Source of the DNA: Verrucomicrobiia bacterium
Lineage (GTDB): Bacteria > Verrucomicrobiota > Verrucomicrobiia > Limisphaerales > JAUIHU01
Length of the DNA stretch: 9,872 nt
Direction of reading: 5' to 3'
Assembly: GCA_030432175.1 (NCBI GenBank)
Contig: JAUIHU010000125.1
Coordinates: forward strand, 1 to 9,872
Shown here one piece after another: positions 1-6,984 of this stretch. A model generated the notes under the pieces. It ran no database searches. It saw only the letters and a program-made list of their open reading frames with translations, and was not told the DNA's origin. Within the stretch, counting starts at the first letter, position 1, and each line of letters begins with the position of its first letter. A program made the position numbers and the translations under genes.

Positions 1-602
1 ATCAGGGAATTGCTGTTTATGGAAATAAAGGATCCACAGATCAGCATGCTTATGTGCAACAGCTCAGAGAAGGTCTGCACAACTTTTTTGTTACATTTAT
101 TGAAACACTGGAAGATCCTGGAAGCGCTCCGCTCGAGGTGGAACCTGGTGTTACAACTGGCGATTTCCTGAGTGGGTTTTATCTGGGAACCCGAGAAGCG
201 CTTTGGGAAAAAGGGAGAGATTCGCTAACTCTGACAATGGATCAGTTAGATCCTTTTTCTTTGGGAGTATTGATTGCGGTGTATGAAAGGGCTGTAGGTT
301 TTTATGCATCACTGGTTAATGTGAATGCTTATCATCAACCTGGCGTAGAAGCTGGCAAAAAAGCAGCTGGTAAAGTCATTCAAACCCAAAATGAAATTGT
401 GAAATTCCTGCAGTCGAGATCCGGTCAATCATTCAATCTACAAGAAGTTGCTGAAGGGATACAATCCAGAGACATACCTGCCGAATGGGTTTTCAAGATT
501 CTGGAAAGATTATCGATGAATCCTGAGCGAAGGATTGTGAAAGATAATAATATCGAAGAACAATCTCCTATCAAACGAAAGTACAGATTTGAATCGAAGT
601 GA
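1..602 (+). CDS. pgi: Glucose-6-phosphate isomerase, C-terminal part (5' end outside window)
   Basis: Interconverts glucose 6-phosphate and fructose 6-phosphate in the cytoplasm (glycolysis and gluconeogenesis). The frame is open from base 3, so the gene enters from the left and 199 codons are visible; a GTG at 54 is internal, not the start. The first visible residues include GNKGSTDQHAYVQQLREG, which carries the conserved His (codon 45-47) of this sugar-isomerase (SIS) family. The second family signature follows as AYHQPGVEAGKK, with the QxGVExxK lysine at 357-359, the expected catalytic lysine. The tail after about base 420 resembles the small helical C-terminal extension of the bacterial and chlamydial-type enzymes. 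The stop is TGA at 600-602. Two terminators follow at 766-804 and 818-863. The family call is firm; only the N-terminal part and true length are unknown. Confidence 0.95.
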   Translation, partial: QGIAVYGNKGSTDQHAYVQQLREGLHNFFVTFIETLEDPGSAPLEVEPGVTTGDFLSGFYLGTREALWEKGRDSLTLTMDQLDPFSLGVLIAVYERAVGFYASLVNVNAYHQPGVEAGKKAAGKVIQTQNEIVKFLQSRSGQSFNLQEVAEGIQSRDIPAEWVFKILERLSMNPERRIVKDNNIEEQSPIKRKYRFESK

Positions 603-765
603 AGTTTGGATGTGATCAAGGGGGAGCTGTCTGTTTGCTCTTTAGCTCATTTACAAAGCCGGCTCCACTCACGGCGCAGAGGTTTAGCTTTCCCAGGACT
701 CCATCCACTTTTAATAGCTCCCCTGAAGATTGGACATTTCATCAGCTTTGAATTTGCAGCAATTG
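603..765 (+). other. Gene-free pgi 3' region with a long-range stem
   Basis: No convincing gene is visible here. The segment can fold: GGGGGAGCTGT (620-630) pairs with ATAGCTCCCCT (714-724) as an 11-bp stem with two G-T wobbles, enclosing about 83 bases. GAGCT (624-628) could pair instead with AGCTC (644-648), so two exclusive folds are possible. Ending at the strong terminator at 766-804, the region could be a structured 3' UTR of pgi or a small RNA of about 200 nt. It matches no RNA family I recognise. I saw no tRNA cloverleaf and no convincing promoter, so a stand-alone RNA gene remains a guess. Confidence 0.3.
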
Positions 766-804
766 CCCTGTTTGATTGCAGGAATCAAATAGGGTTCTTT
801 TTTT
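766..804 (+). terminator. Strong intrinsic terminator downstream of pgi
   Basis: A 12-bp stem is formed by CCCTGTTTGATT (766-777) and AATCAAATAGGG (783-794), with a single G-T wobble and a GCAGG loop. It is followed directly by TTCTTTTTTT (795-804). This is a textbook rho-independent terminator for + strand transcription, 163 bases after the pgi stop. Confidence 0.85.
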
Positions 805-817
805 AGAGATTGAACAG

Positions 818-863
818 GAAAAGCCTCGAATGTTCCTCGTGGAACATTCGAGGCTTTTCTTTT
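818..863 (+). terminator. Second tandem terminator, perfect 19-bp hairpin
   Basis: Bases 818-836 and 841-859 are perfectly complementary over 19 bp around a TCGT loop; a G-T and an A-T pair extend the base to 816-861. The 3' arm ends in TTTT and continues CTTTT (859-863), giving a U-rich tail. It lies 13 bases after the first terminator with no gene between, so it acts as backup for pgi or as insulation before mnmG. The top of the stem holds a parS-like palindrome (831-846), so it may instead, or also, be a protein-binding site. Confidence 0.7.
831..846. promoter_or_regulatory. parS-like palindrome TGTTCCTCGTGGAACA
   Basis: The 16-mer TGTTCCTCGTGGAACA differs at one base (position 7, T for A) from TGTTCCACGTGGAACA, a form of the ParB-binding parS site known from pseudomonads and close to the general consensus TGTTTCACGTGAAACA. 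A related palindrome, TGTTCCACAAGGAACA, lies 881 bases downstream inside mnmG. parS sites usually cluster near oriC, and mnmG (gidA) is a common oriC neighbour. Against this, the site forms the tip of a terminator hairpin, the mismatch falls in the normally conserved CACGTG core, and no parA or parB is in view. Confidence 0.35.
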
Positions 864-882
864 GAGTCAGTAGTCAGCGTGA

Positions 883-918
883 AATCATACTGAAACGCAA
901 TGATGGTTCAGTATGATT
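883..918. repeat. Perfect 12-bp inverted repeat upstream of mnmG
   Basis: AATCATACTGAA (883-894) and TTCAGTATGATT (907-918) are exact reverse complements separated by 12 bases. The repeat ends 66 bases before the mnmG start. No T-run follows on either strand, so it is not a normal terminator. It could be an operator for a dimeric regulator or a hairpin in the mnmG 5' leader. AGTCAG occurs twice just upstream (865-870 and 872-877). Confidence 0.6.
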
Positions 919-984
919 GAAAAAATGAGTCCCGGGGAAGGATCCGTGCTTGTTTTTTGGCGTTTTATCTTCGATTGATTATCC

Positions 985-2874
985 ATGTTTATTTATCCAA
1001 AAGAATACGATGTTCTGGTAGTGGGAGCAGGGCATGCCGGGGTTGAAGCTTCTTTAGCAGCGGCGAGAATGGGAGCTAGAGTTATGATGTTGACGATCAA
1101 CCTGGACACTATTGGGCAGATGTCCTGCAACCCTGCCATTGGAGGTTTGGCAAAGGGGCATCTAGCTCGTGAAATTGATGCCATGGGAGGAGAGATGGGG
1201 CGTAACACAGATTTCACTGGCATTCAATTCAGGATGCTGAATACCAGGAAAGGTCCATCAGTCAGGGCTCCAAGAGCGCAATGTGATAAAAAAGCCTATC
1301 AATTTCGATTGAAATGGGTTTGTGAGAGGCAGGAAAATTTGGACATCCAGCAAGGCCAAACTGCAAAGATCCTGTTTAAGAATGGAAAAGCCTTTGGAAT
1401 CGAAACCTTAGGCGGGGTTCAATATCACGCAAAAACGGTCATCATCACAACTGGGACGTTTCTGCGTGGATTGATGCACATTGGGAAACAAACACAATCG
1501 GGAGGAAGAGCTGGAGAAAGCTCAGCAATGAATCTCTCCCAATCATTGAAGGAGATCGGACTTGAATTAGGTAGATTAAAAACGGGAACTCCTCCCAGAG
1601 TACTCAGGAAAAGTTTGGATTTAGATAAAACCGAAGCCCAACCTGGGGATGATCCTGTACCATACTTCAGTTATTGGAGACACGAACGTGGGAAAGAAGA
1701 ATCATTCAATATGTTCCACAAGGAACATTCTCCAGGTTCTCCTTATCCAGAGGGTTCGGTTTTGGATCAGTTGGGTGGTCAGATGGAGTGTTTTATTACT
1801 TTTACCTCTGATCAAACGAAGGAGATTATCAATGACAATTTACACCTTTCGCCGATGTATTCGGGGCAGATTGAGGGGGTGGGCCCGAGATATTGTCCTT
1901 CCATTGAGGATAAAATTGTAAGATTTGCTGATAAGGATCGGCACCAGGTTTTCTTGGAACCCGAAGGGATTAGTACGGATGAGTTTTATGTAAATGGATT
2001 TTCAACAAGTCTTCCATTTGAGGTGCAATTGGAGTTGATCAAGACAATTCGTGGATGTGAGAATGCGCATATTTTGCGTCCTGCATATGCTGTGGAGTAT
2101 GATTTTGTCCATCCGACGCAGTTGACTTCATGGTTGGAAACAAGGGTTTGTGAGAACCTGTTTCTTGCTGGGCAGATCAATGGCACCTCGGGTTATGAGG
2201 AAGCAGGGGCTCAGGGATTGATGGCTGGTATTAATGCTGCCTTGCGTTCCTTGAATCAAAAACCTCTGACATTGGGAAGGGATCAGGCATATATTGGCGT
2301 TTTGATTGATGATCTGGTGACAAAAGGAGCTATGGAACCTTACCGAATGTTTACGTCCAGAGCTGAGTACCGATTGTTATTGAGGCAGGATAATGCAGAT
2401 ATGCGGTTGGTTCCTATTGCCAGGCAGTATGGGTTGTTGAGTCAAATGGATCTCGATGATTTTGCTTTGAAGGAGTCCCGGATTAATGAAGAAATTAATC
2501 GATTGGAAACAACGCGGGTAGAAGGCAGATCACTAGCAGATCTGCTTCGACGACCAGAGATTAACTATAAGGATTTGCCGGGTGAATTACCTGATTTGTC
2601 AGAAGCAGTTGTGGAACAAGTGGAAATTACGATTAAGTATTCAGGTTACATTGATCGACAGAAGGCCGAGGTAGAAAGGTTCAGGCGTATGGAGAACAAG
2701 AGAATCCCTCTTCAGGTAGATTATAATTCTATTGCGGGTTTACGAACTGAAGCTCGGATAAAGTTGTCTGATATTCGGCCTGAGACGATAGGGCAAGCTT
2801 CCAGAATATCTGGTGTTTCTCCCGCTGATATTAGTTTGGTGATGGTTTGGATGAAGAAAAGTTCCATGAGTTAA
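985..2874 (+). CDS. mnmG: tRNA uridine-5-carboxymethylaminomethyl modification enzyme MnmG (GidA)
   Basis: FAD-dependent partner of the GTPase MnmE. The complex installs the (carboxymethyl)aminomethyl group at C5 of wobble uridine 34 in certain tRNAs, using methylene-tetrahydrofolate. The 629-residue protein is complete. The FAD-binding GAGHAG is at residues 14-19 and SCNPAIGG holds Cys48. The first family signature, GPRYCPSIEDK, holds the second conserved Cys (304). The second signature, AGQINGTSGYEEAGAQGL, starts near 394, and the C-terminal MnmE/tRNA-binding region ends with IGQASRISGVSPADIS. Compared with my recollection of the E. coli enzyme, there is an insertion of about 26 residues before Cys304 (around 231-266) and a loss of about 20 residues before the LLRRPE motif, so total length is unchanged. 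The ATG at 985 gives the normal N-terminus but has no Shine-Dalgarno. The usual partners mnmE, rsmG and parAB are not adjacent. Confidence 0.98.
   Translation: MFIYPKEYDVLVVGAGHAGVEASLAAARMGARVMMLTINLDTIGQMSCNPAIGGLAKGHLAREIDAMGGEMGRNTDFTGIQFRMLNTRKGPSVRAPRAQCDKKAYQFRLKWVCERQENLDIQQGQTAKILFKNGKAFGIETLGGVQYHAKTVIITTGTFLRGLMHIGKQTQSGGRAGESSAMNLSQSLKEIGLELGRLKTGTPPRVLRKSLDLDKTEAQPGDDPVPYFSYWRHERGKEESFNMFHKEHSPGSPYPEGSVLDQLGGQMECFITFTSDQTKEIINDNLHLSPMYSGQIEGVGPRYCPSIEDKIVRFADKDRHQVFLEPEGISTDEFYVNGFSTSLPFEVQLELIKTIRGCENAHILRPAYAVEYDFVHPTQLTSWLETRVCENLFLAGQINGTSGYEEAGAQGLMAGINAALRSLNQKPLTLGRDQAYIGVLIDDLVTKGAMEPYRMFTSRAEYRLLLRQDNADMRLVPIARQYGLLSQMDLDDFALKESRINEEINRLETTRVEGRSLADLLRRPEINYKDLPGELPDLSEAVVEQVEITIKYSGYIDRQKAEVERFRRMENKRIPLQVDYNSIAGLRTEARIKLSDIRPETIGQASRISGVSPADISLVMVWMKKSSMS
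1712..1727. promoter_or_regulatory. Second parS-like palindrome inside mnmG
   Basis: TGTTCCACAAGGAACA shares the arms, spacing and flanks (ATGTTCC-N4-GGAACATTC) of the site at 831-846 and has 14/16 matches to TGTTCCACGTGGAACA. It encodes Met243 to His248, within the stretch inserted relative to E. coli MnmG, so the protein sequence there is probably free to accommodate it. An interrupted palindrome, CACGAACGTG, lies 21 bases upstream (1681-1690). Both mismatches are in the centre of the parS core, so ParB binding is doubtful. Confidence 0.25.
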
Positions 2875-2906
2875 TCATTCTTGGAATACTGATCATTTAC
2901 GAATTT

Positions 2907-2927
2907 GATGAGGAAGCCTCATCTTTT
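2907..2927 (+). terminator. Short hairpin and T-run after mnmG
   Basis: GATGAGG (2907-2913) and CCTCATC (2917-2923) form a 7-bp stem with an AAG loop, followed by TTTT and then GGGTT. It lies 32 bases after the mnmG stop. The stem is short and the T-run brief, so it is a plausible but modest intrinsic terminator. Confidence 0.5.
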
Positions 2928-2961
2928 GGGTTCGTGACGGCATCTAATCCATGGATATTGT

Positions 2962-2990
2962 TTGATTGAATCAATAATCTCTGGTATAGA
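2962..2990 (+). promoter_or_regulatory. Candidate sigma70-type promoter for the Sel1 gene
   Basis: TTGATT (2962-2967) and TATAGA (2985-2990) are spaced by exactly 17 bases, and TGG directly before the -10 gives an extended -10 element. Each hexamer matches 4 of 6 consensus bases. Transcription would begin near 2997, leaving a leader of about 44 bases before the ATG at 3041, and the element sits after the mnmG terminator. Confidence 0.35.
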
Positions 2991-3040
2991 ATTCCGGCAA
3001 TCTGATTCTGCAACTACACACACTGCTTATTATTCGGCTC

Positions 3041-4492
3041 ATGAAGCTTTACTATCGAAAATTTCTCAGCTCTTTGCTGAAAAAGCCTGTAGGTTATTAT
3101 TTCTACCTGGTCAGCGGATTACTAATTTGGATTATCATTTTTTCCGGATGTGGTGATCCAGGGAAAACCGATCCAGAGCTGAAACAGACTCAAGTTGAGA
3201 ACAATTCCAAAGAGGCGAACGAAGCTTCTGATCCAAAACAGGAAGAAATATCAACAATCGATCAAAAGGATGAAACATCAGCATCTTTATGGAAATCACA
3301 AGCTGAAGGAGGAGATCGAATCGCTCAATTTCAGTACTCCAAAGCATTGGAAAAGATTGGATCATCTGAAGCGATGACGTGGTTGCGCAGAGCGGCTGAG
3401 CAGGGGCTTGCAGAAGCTCAATTTGAACTGGGGCGCAAGTTCTTGGATGGAGTTGGTGTGGAAAAGAGAGTTGATGATGGAATTAAATGGCTAAAACTTT
3501 CAGCCAAGCAGAATTTCAAATCAGCCATTGATTTGTTGCAAACCAGATTCCCAAATCAGATTGTTCTGACAAAAGAAGAGGCTGATCAAGCTCGATCGTC
3601 CTTTAATAAAGGTTTAGGACATTTGTTGGGTCAAGAAGGACTCGAGAAAGATCCAGACAAAGCAGTTCAATATTTTCTTGAAGCAGCTGAAATTGGAAGT
3701 GTGGATGCTCAATGGAATTTGGGATTACTCTACAATGAAGGAATTGGAGTTGAAAGGAGTGGTGAGGAGGCTAAGTACTGGTTTGAAAAAGCGGCTAAAG
3801 CTGGGCATGCGCGCGCGCAATTCAACCTCAGTATTATGTATATGACGGGAGATGGGGCGGAGGAAGATATTGATAAAGCGGCTGATTACATGAAGCTCTC
3901 AGCAGATGCTGGATTTGTTGATGCCGCATTCGGGTTGGCTGAATTATACTCTGTTGGACGTGGTGTTACAAAGAATCTGGATGAAGCAGTTCGCTGGTTC
4001 AAAGTGGCCGCTGAAGCTGGACATCCCAGAGCACAGTCGAATTTAGGAACTTTTTATGTGGAAGGACAGGGGGTCGAAGCAAATGAACAGGAAGCTTTCA
4101 ATTGGTTCAAGAAGGCTGCTGATCTTGGAGAACCTTATGGTTTGTACAACTTGGGATATCTGTATGAGACAGGTAGTCAGGTTGAGCAGAACCATGTTGA
4201 AGCATATAAGTGCTATTCTCTTGCGGCTGAGACACTTATGAAACTGTCTACTGACTTTGGGCTGCCATTGGATCCTCTTTTTTACAAAGCCAGTCAACTG
4301 AGGGATCAACTGGCTGAGCGCTTATCTGCCAGGGAATTGAAAGAAGCTGTGGAATCTTCATCGCGGTTTATTCGTCAGAAGTTTGAAGAGAACAGTGAGA
4401 TTCTAAGGAAGATTTATTCCGATGAGCAAAATCAGGATTCTGAAGGTGATAATATGAATCAGGGTGAAGCTAATCTGAATTCGCCGGAATGA
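3041..4492 (+). CDS. Sel1-repeat (TPR-like) probable lipoprotein
   Basis: 483 residues. A basic N-terminus and a hydrophobic segment (about 21-34) lead to FSGC, with Cys37 as a likely lipidation site; the lipobox is imperfect because Phe stands at -3. A Glu/Lys/Asn-rich linker (38-88) follows. Then come about eight Sel1-like repeats of roughly 36 residues (near 88-122, 123-158, 184-219, 220-255, 256-291, 292-327, 328-363, 364-396). They show the usual pattern of AQ-NLG-Y--G-GV followed by EA--WF--AA--G. Residues 159-183 interrupt the regular spacing. The C-terminal 85 residues are charged, probably helical, and end in a disordered acidic tail. Sel1 repeats form alpha-helical solenoids that bind proteins, so the likely role is an envelope-anchored scaffold or adaptor. 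The next gene encodes a Prc-type protease, which suggests an NlpI-like adaptor; this is inference. The start lacks a Shine-Dalgarno. Confidence 0.85.
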   Translation: MKLYYRKFLSSLLKKPVGYYFYLVSGLLIWIIIFSGCGDPGKTDPELKQTQVENNSKEANEASDPKQEEISTIDQKDETSASLWKSQAEGGDRIAQFQYSKALEKIGSSEAMTWLRRAAEQGLAEAQFELGRKFLDGVGVEKRVDDGIKWLKLSAKQNFKSAIDLLQTRFPNQIVLTKEEADQARSSFNKGLGHLLGQEGLEKDPDKAVQYFLEAAEIGSVDAQWNLGLLYNEGIGVERSGEEAKYWFEKAAKAGHARAQFNLSIMYMTGDGAEEDIDKAADYMKLSADAGFVDAAFGLAELYSVGRGVTKNLDEAVRWFKVAAEAGHPRAQSNLGTFYVEGQGVEANEQEAFNWFKKAADLGEPYGLYNLGYLYETGSQVEQNHVEAYKCYSLAAETLMKLSTDFGLPLDPLFYKASQLRDQLAERLSARELKEAVESSSRFIRQKFEENSEILRKIYSDEQNQDSEGDNMNQGEANLNSPE

Positions 4493-4519
4493 GATTTGCT
4501 TTATTTCCCTTCGACCACT

Positions 4520-4547
4520 AATTTCTACAAACTGCATTATAGAAATT
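4520..4547. repeat. Weak inverted repeat in the Sel1-prc intergenic region
   Basis: AATTTCTA (4520-4527) and TAGAAATT (4540-4547) are exact 8-bp complements around a 12-base loop. The A/T-rich stem has no T-run after it, so it is not a good terminator. I see nothing else clear in 4493-4716. The 12-base loop is the same length as in the repeat at 883-918, but the sequences differ. Confidence 0.3.
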
Positions 4548-4716
4548 GATACTGAGGAAGGTTTTATCGAACGAATCTCAGGAAACACTCATCAATAATC
4601 AGCTGGATTGAGGTAACGAATAATTGGGAATGAATTTTCCCTGAGAGATGGAGTCAGATTTTAATGATGGCGTTCCTGTTTATCATGAGCGGTTGGTTTA
4701 TTTGGGTAACAGAGTT

Positions 4717-6882
4717 ATGAAAAAACAAAAATCCACCCTAAATTTGGGCGTCATTGGGGCGCTGATATTGTCTCTGTCAGGCAATTTTGCTGATGACATG
4801 CATGCGCAGGGACTGACAAAGGAGAAGGTTGCAGCTCAAATTATGCTCAGTCGATTGGAGGCTTGGCATTATCTACCTCAAGATCTGGATAATGAGCTGT
4901 CTGAAAGAATTTTTAAATTGTTTTTGGAAAGGCTGGATTATCGGAAAGAGTTTTTCCTCAAATCTGATATCGAGGCTTTCCAGAGCCAATCAGATCAGTT
5001 TGATGATGAACTTCGGCAGGCCTCTGAAGCATTGGTTGACTCAATTTTTAAAGTCCTGGATGAACGTATCACTCAAGTCCGGGATTTTTATCCAGAGATT
5101 TTAGAAAAAAAGTTTAATTATTCAGCAAAGACCACCATGGAGTTGGATCCTGAAAAGCGGGATTACAAGAACTCCATGGATGAATTAAAGAGTTATTGGG
5201 AACAGAATATACGACTTCAAATTACCAGTGAGTATTTAGATCTTCTGGAGGAAAAAGCTCGTGAAGGAGCTGAAGAGGAAGCAGAGGATGAAGGCGCTGA
5301 TGAGCCATTTCCTGAGTATTATTGGGATGAGGCCATAGAAAAAGAGGCGCGTGAAGTGGTTGAGCGAAGACTTAAGCGCGCTTTTGATCGCATGCTGGAG
5401 CAAAGTCGGGAGGATCGTATGGCGGTCTTTTTAAGCTGCGTCGCGAATAGCTTTGATCCTCACACCGAATTTTTTCCCCCTCAAAGCAAGGAAGATTTTG
5501 ACATTGGGCTTACCGGAACCTTGGAAGGAATCGGCGCTGTGTTGCAGGAAGATGATGGTTATATTCGGGTTAAAGAGATTGTTCCAGGGGGAGCTGCCTG
5601 GAGGCAGAAAGAGCTTGGTGAAGAGGATTTGATTCTTGAAGTAGCTCAAGGTGAAGAAGAGCCCGTTAGTGTCGTTGAAATGAGAGTTCGCGATGCTGTG
5701 AAGTTAATTCGTGGAAAAAAAGGAACAGAAGTCAGGCTCACCGTTGAAAAGCCAAATGGCGAGACCAAAGTCATTCCAATCATTCGTGAAGTCGTGGTGA
5801 TGGAGGAATCTTACGCCAAAGCGGCTGTGATTGAGAATCAGGAACTCAACAAGAAATTTGGATATATTTACCTCCCGACATTTTATCATGATCCTGCTGA
5901 GGGTGGACGTGATTCGGCACAAGATATAAAGAATGCATTAGTCCAATTGAAAGAAGAGCAAGTGGATGGTGTGATTCTTGATCTGCGAAATAATGGTGGA
6001 GGTTTGTTGGATGATGCGGTGAAAATGGCAGGACTATTTTTTGATGAAGGTCCGGTAGTTCAAGGTCGAGACCGTGGGGAGCAGGGTAAGATTCTGGAAG
6101 ATACTGATCCAAAAGAAGTTTACGATGGAGATCTCGTAGTAATGATAAATGTCCGTAGCGCCTCTGCCTCGGAGATTGTTGCGGCGGCTCTGCAGGATTA
6201 TGGAAGGGCGGTAGTTGTTGGAAGCAAAAGTTCATTCGGAAAAGGGACAGTGCAGATGTTTTTGGATCTCGACCGTTACCTGCGATTTAGATTCCAGAAC
6301 CTTCGACCTCTGGGGGCCTTGAAGCTGACAATCCAGACATTTTACAGGATTAATGGAGATTCGACCCAATATCGAGGAGTTGAATCTGATATTGTGTTGC
6401 CGGATATTTACAGCGCTATGGAGATTGGAGAGAGGGAATTGGAGTATTCCCTTCCTTTTAATGAGGTGGCTCCGGTTTCCTATGAAAAATGGAATAAATT
6501 GAACTATGATCTGAGTTTATTGAGGTCGAACAGCTCCAAGCGTGTTGAAGACAGTGACAAATTTCAGAGGATTATCCAGGAAGCTGAATTGTTGAAGACG
6601 CGTAAAGTAGAAACACTGAAGGCAATCAGTATTGAAGATTTATATGCAGATCGGAAGAAATTGCATGAACAATCGCAGGAACTGGATGAGACACGAGGCG
6701 AGCAGGAACATATCATTGTGAAAGCTCTGCCATCGTTGGAGTCCAGTAAAGAATCGCTTCCGGAACAATTGGAACAACTCAATGAATGGGGTGAGGGTGT
6801 CAACAAAGACGTTTATATTGAAGAAGCAATGAACATTTTGTTCGATATGATTACTCAGAGAGGAATCTCGGCGAGTAAGTAA
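4717..6882 (+). CDS. prc: Tail-specific periplasmic protease, Prc/Tsp (peptidase family S41)
   Basis: A Ser-Lys protease that degrades envelope proteins from the C-terminus. From the ATG at 4717 it has 721 residues and begins with a clear export signal (MKKQK, then a hydrophobic stretch to about 22, cleavage near 25-30). An upstream in-frame ATG at 4648 would add 23 polar residues before this signal, so 4717 is preferred. Domain order matches E. coli Prc: an N-terminal helical domain (about 35-250, with an acidic Glu-rich linker near 184-194), a PDZ domain (about 262-352), and the S41 core (about 380-540). A DUF3340-like C-terminal region follows from about 575. The catalytic serine is the middle Ser of SASASE (Ser483); the lysine is in FGKGTVQ (Lys509). 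ILDLRNNGGG, which helps form the active site, is also present. It is somewhat longer than the E. coli protein (about 680). The Sel1 lipoprotein gene lies 224 bases upstream. Confidence 0.93.
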   Translation: MKKQKSTLNLGVIGALILSLSGNFADDMHAQGLTKEKVAAQIMLSRLEAWHYLPQDLDNELSERIFKLFLERLDYRKEFFLKSDIEAFQSQSDQFDDELRQASEALVDSIFKVLDERITQVRDFYPEILEKKFNYSAKTTMELDPEKRDYKNSMDELKSYWEQNIRLQITSEYLDLLEEKAREGAEEEAEDEGADEPFPEYYWDEAIEKEAREVVERRLKRAFDRMLEQSREDRMAVFLSCVANSFDPHTEFFPPQSKEDFDIGLTGTLEGIGAVLQEDDGYIRVKEIVPGGAAWRQKELGEEDLILEVAQGEEEPVSVVEMRVRDAVKLIRGKKGTEVRLTVEKPNGETKVIPIIREVVVMEESYAKAAVIENQELNKKFGYIYLPTFYHDPAEGGRDSAQDIKNALVQLKEEQVDGVILDLRNNGGGLLDDAVKMAGLFFDEGPVVQGRDRGEQGKILEDTDPKEVYDGDLVVMINVRSASASEIVAAALQDYGRAVVVGSKSSFGKGTVQMFLDLDRYLRFRFQNLRPLGALKLTIQTFYRINGDSTQYRGVESDIVLPDIYSAMEIGERELEYSLPFNEVAPVSYEKWNKLNYDLSLLRSNSSKRVEDSDKFQRIIQEAELLKTRKVETLKAISIEDLYADRKKLHEQSQELDETRGEQEHIIVKALPSLESSKESLPEQLEQLNEWGEGVNKDVYIEEAMNILFDMITQRGISASK

Positions 6883-6907
6883 TTCGGCGCCCCGCAAATT
6901 TGAATCA

Positions 6908-6938
6908 TCTGGACCTTGGCTCTGGATCTGGATCTGGA
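6908..6938. repeat. Short TCTGGA hexamer repeat
   Basis: TCTGGA is repeated three times in perfect tandem at 6921-6938, with a fourth copy at 6908-6913 separated by seven bases. It lies between prc and the ATPase gene. It may be a simple slippage product; no terminator is evident in this gap. Confidence 0.5.
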
Positions 6939-6984
6939 AATGGCAGCTTGTAGAGAAATAGATTCTTTATGGGCTGTCATTTTC

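Noticed and set aside
640..720. A tRNA or known small RNA gene in the pgi-mnmG gap
   Set aside because: I could not form a cloverleaf on either strand and saw no tmRNA, SRP or 6S hallmarks.
606..806. A 66-codon + strand reading frame in the pgi-mnmG gap
   Set aside because: It starts with TTG four bases after pgi, has no recognisable similarity or good ribosome site, and runs through the terminator hairpin, with its Phe codons being the T-run.
831..846. The palindrome as a Verrucomicrobia-type LexA operator
   Set aside because: The motif I recall for that phylum is TGTTC-N4-GAACA (14 bp). Here the TGTTC and GAACA half-sites are six bases apart, and no SOS gene is adjacent. The parS spacing fits better.
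863..931. TGAGTC at 863-868 and 926-931 as target-site duplications flanking a miniature transposable element around the hairpin
   Set aside because: The repeats do not abut the inverted-repeat arms (14 and 7 bases intervene) and a six-base match is easily due to chance.
4648..4716. Upstream ATG at 4648 as the prc start
   Set aside because: It would place 23 polar residues before a complete export signal; the ATG at 4717 gives a normal signal peptide.
5846..6235. A 129-codon reading frame antisense to prc
   Set aside because: It lies opposite the conserved S41 catalytic core; the Pro/His/Gln-rich product is a typical shadow of a coding strand.
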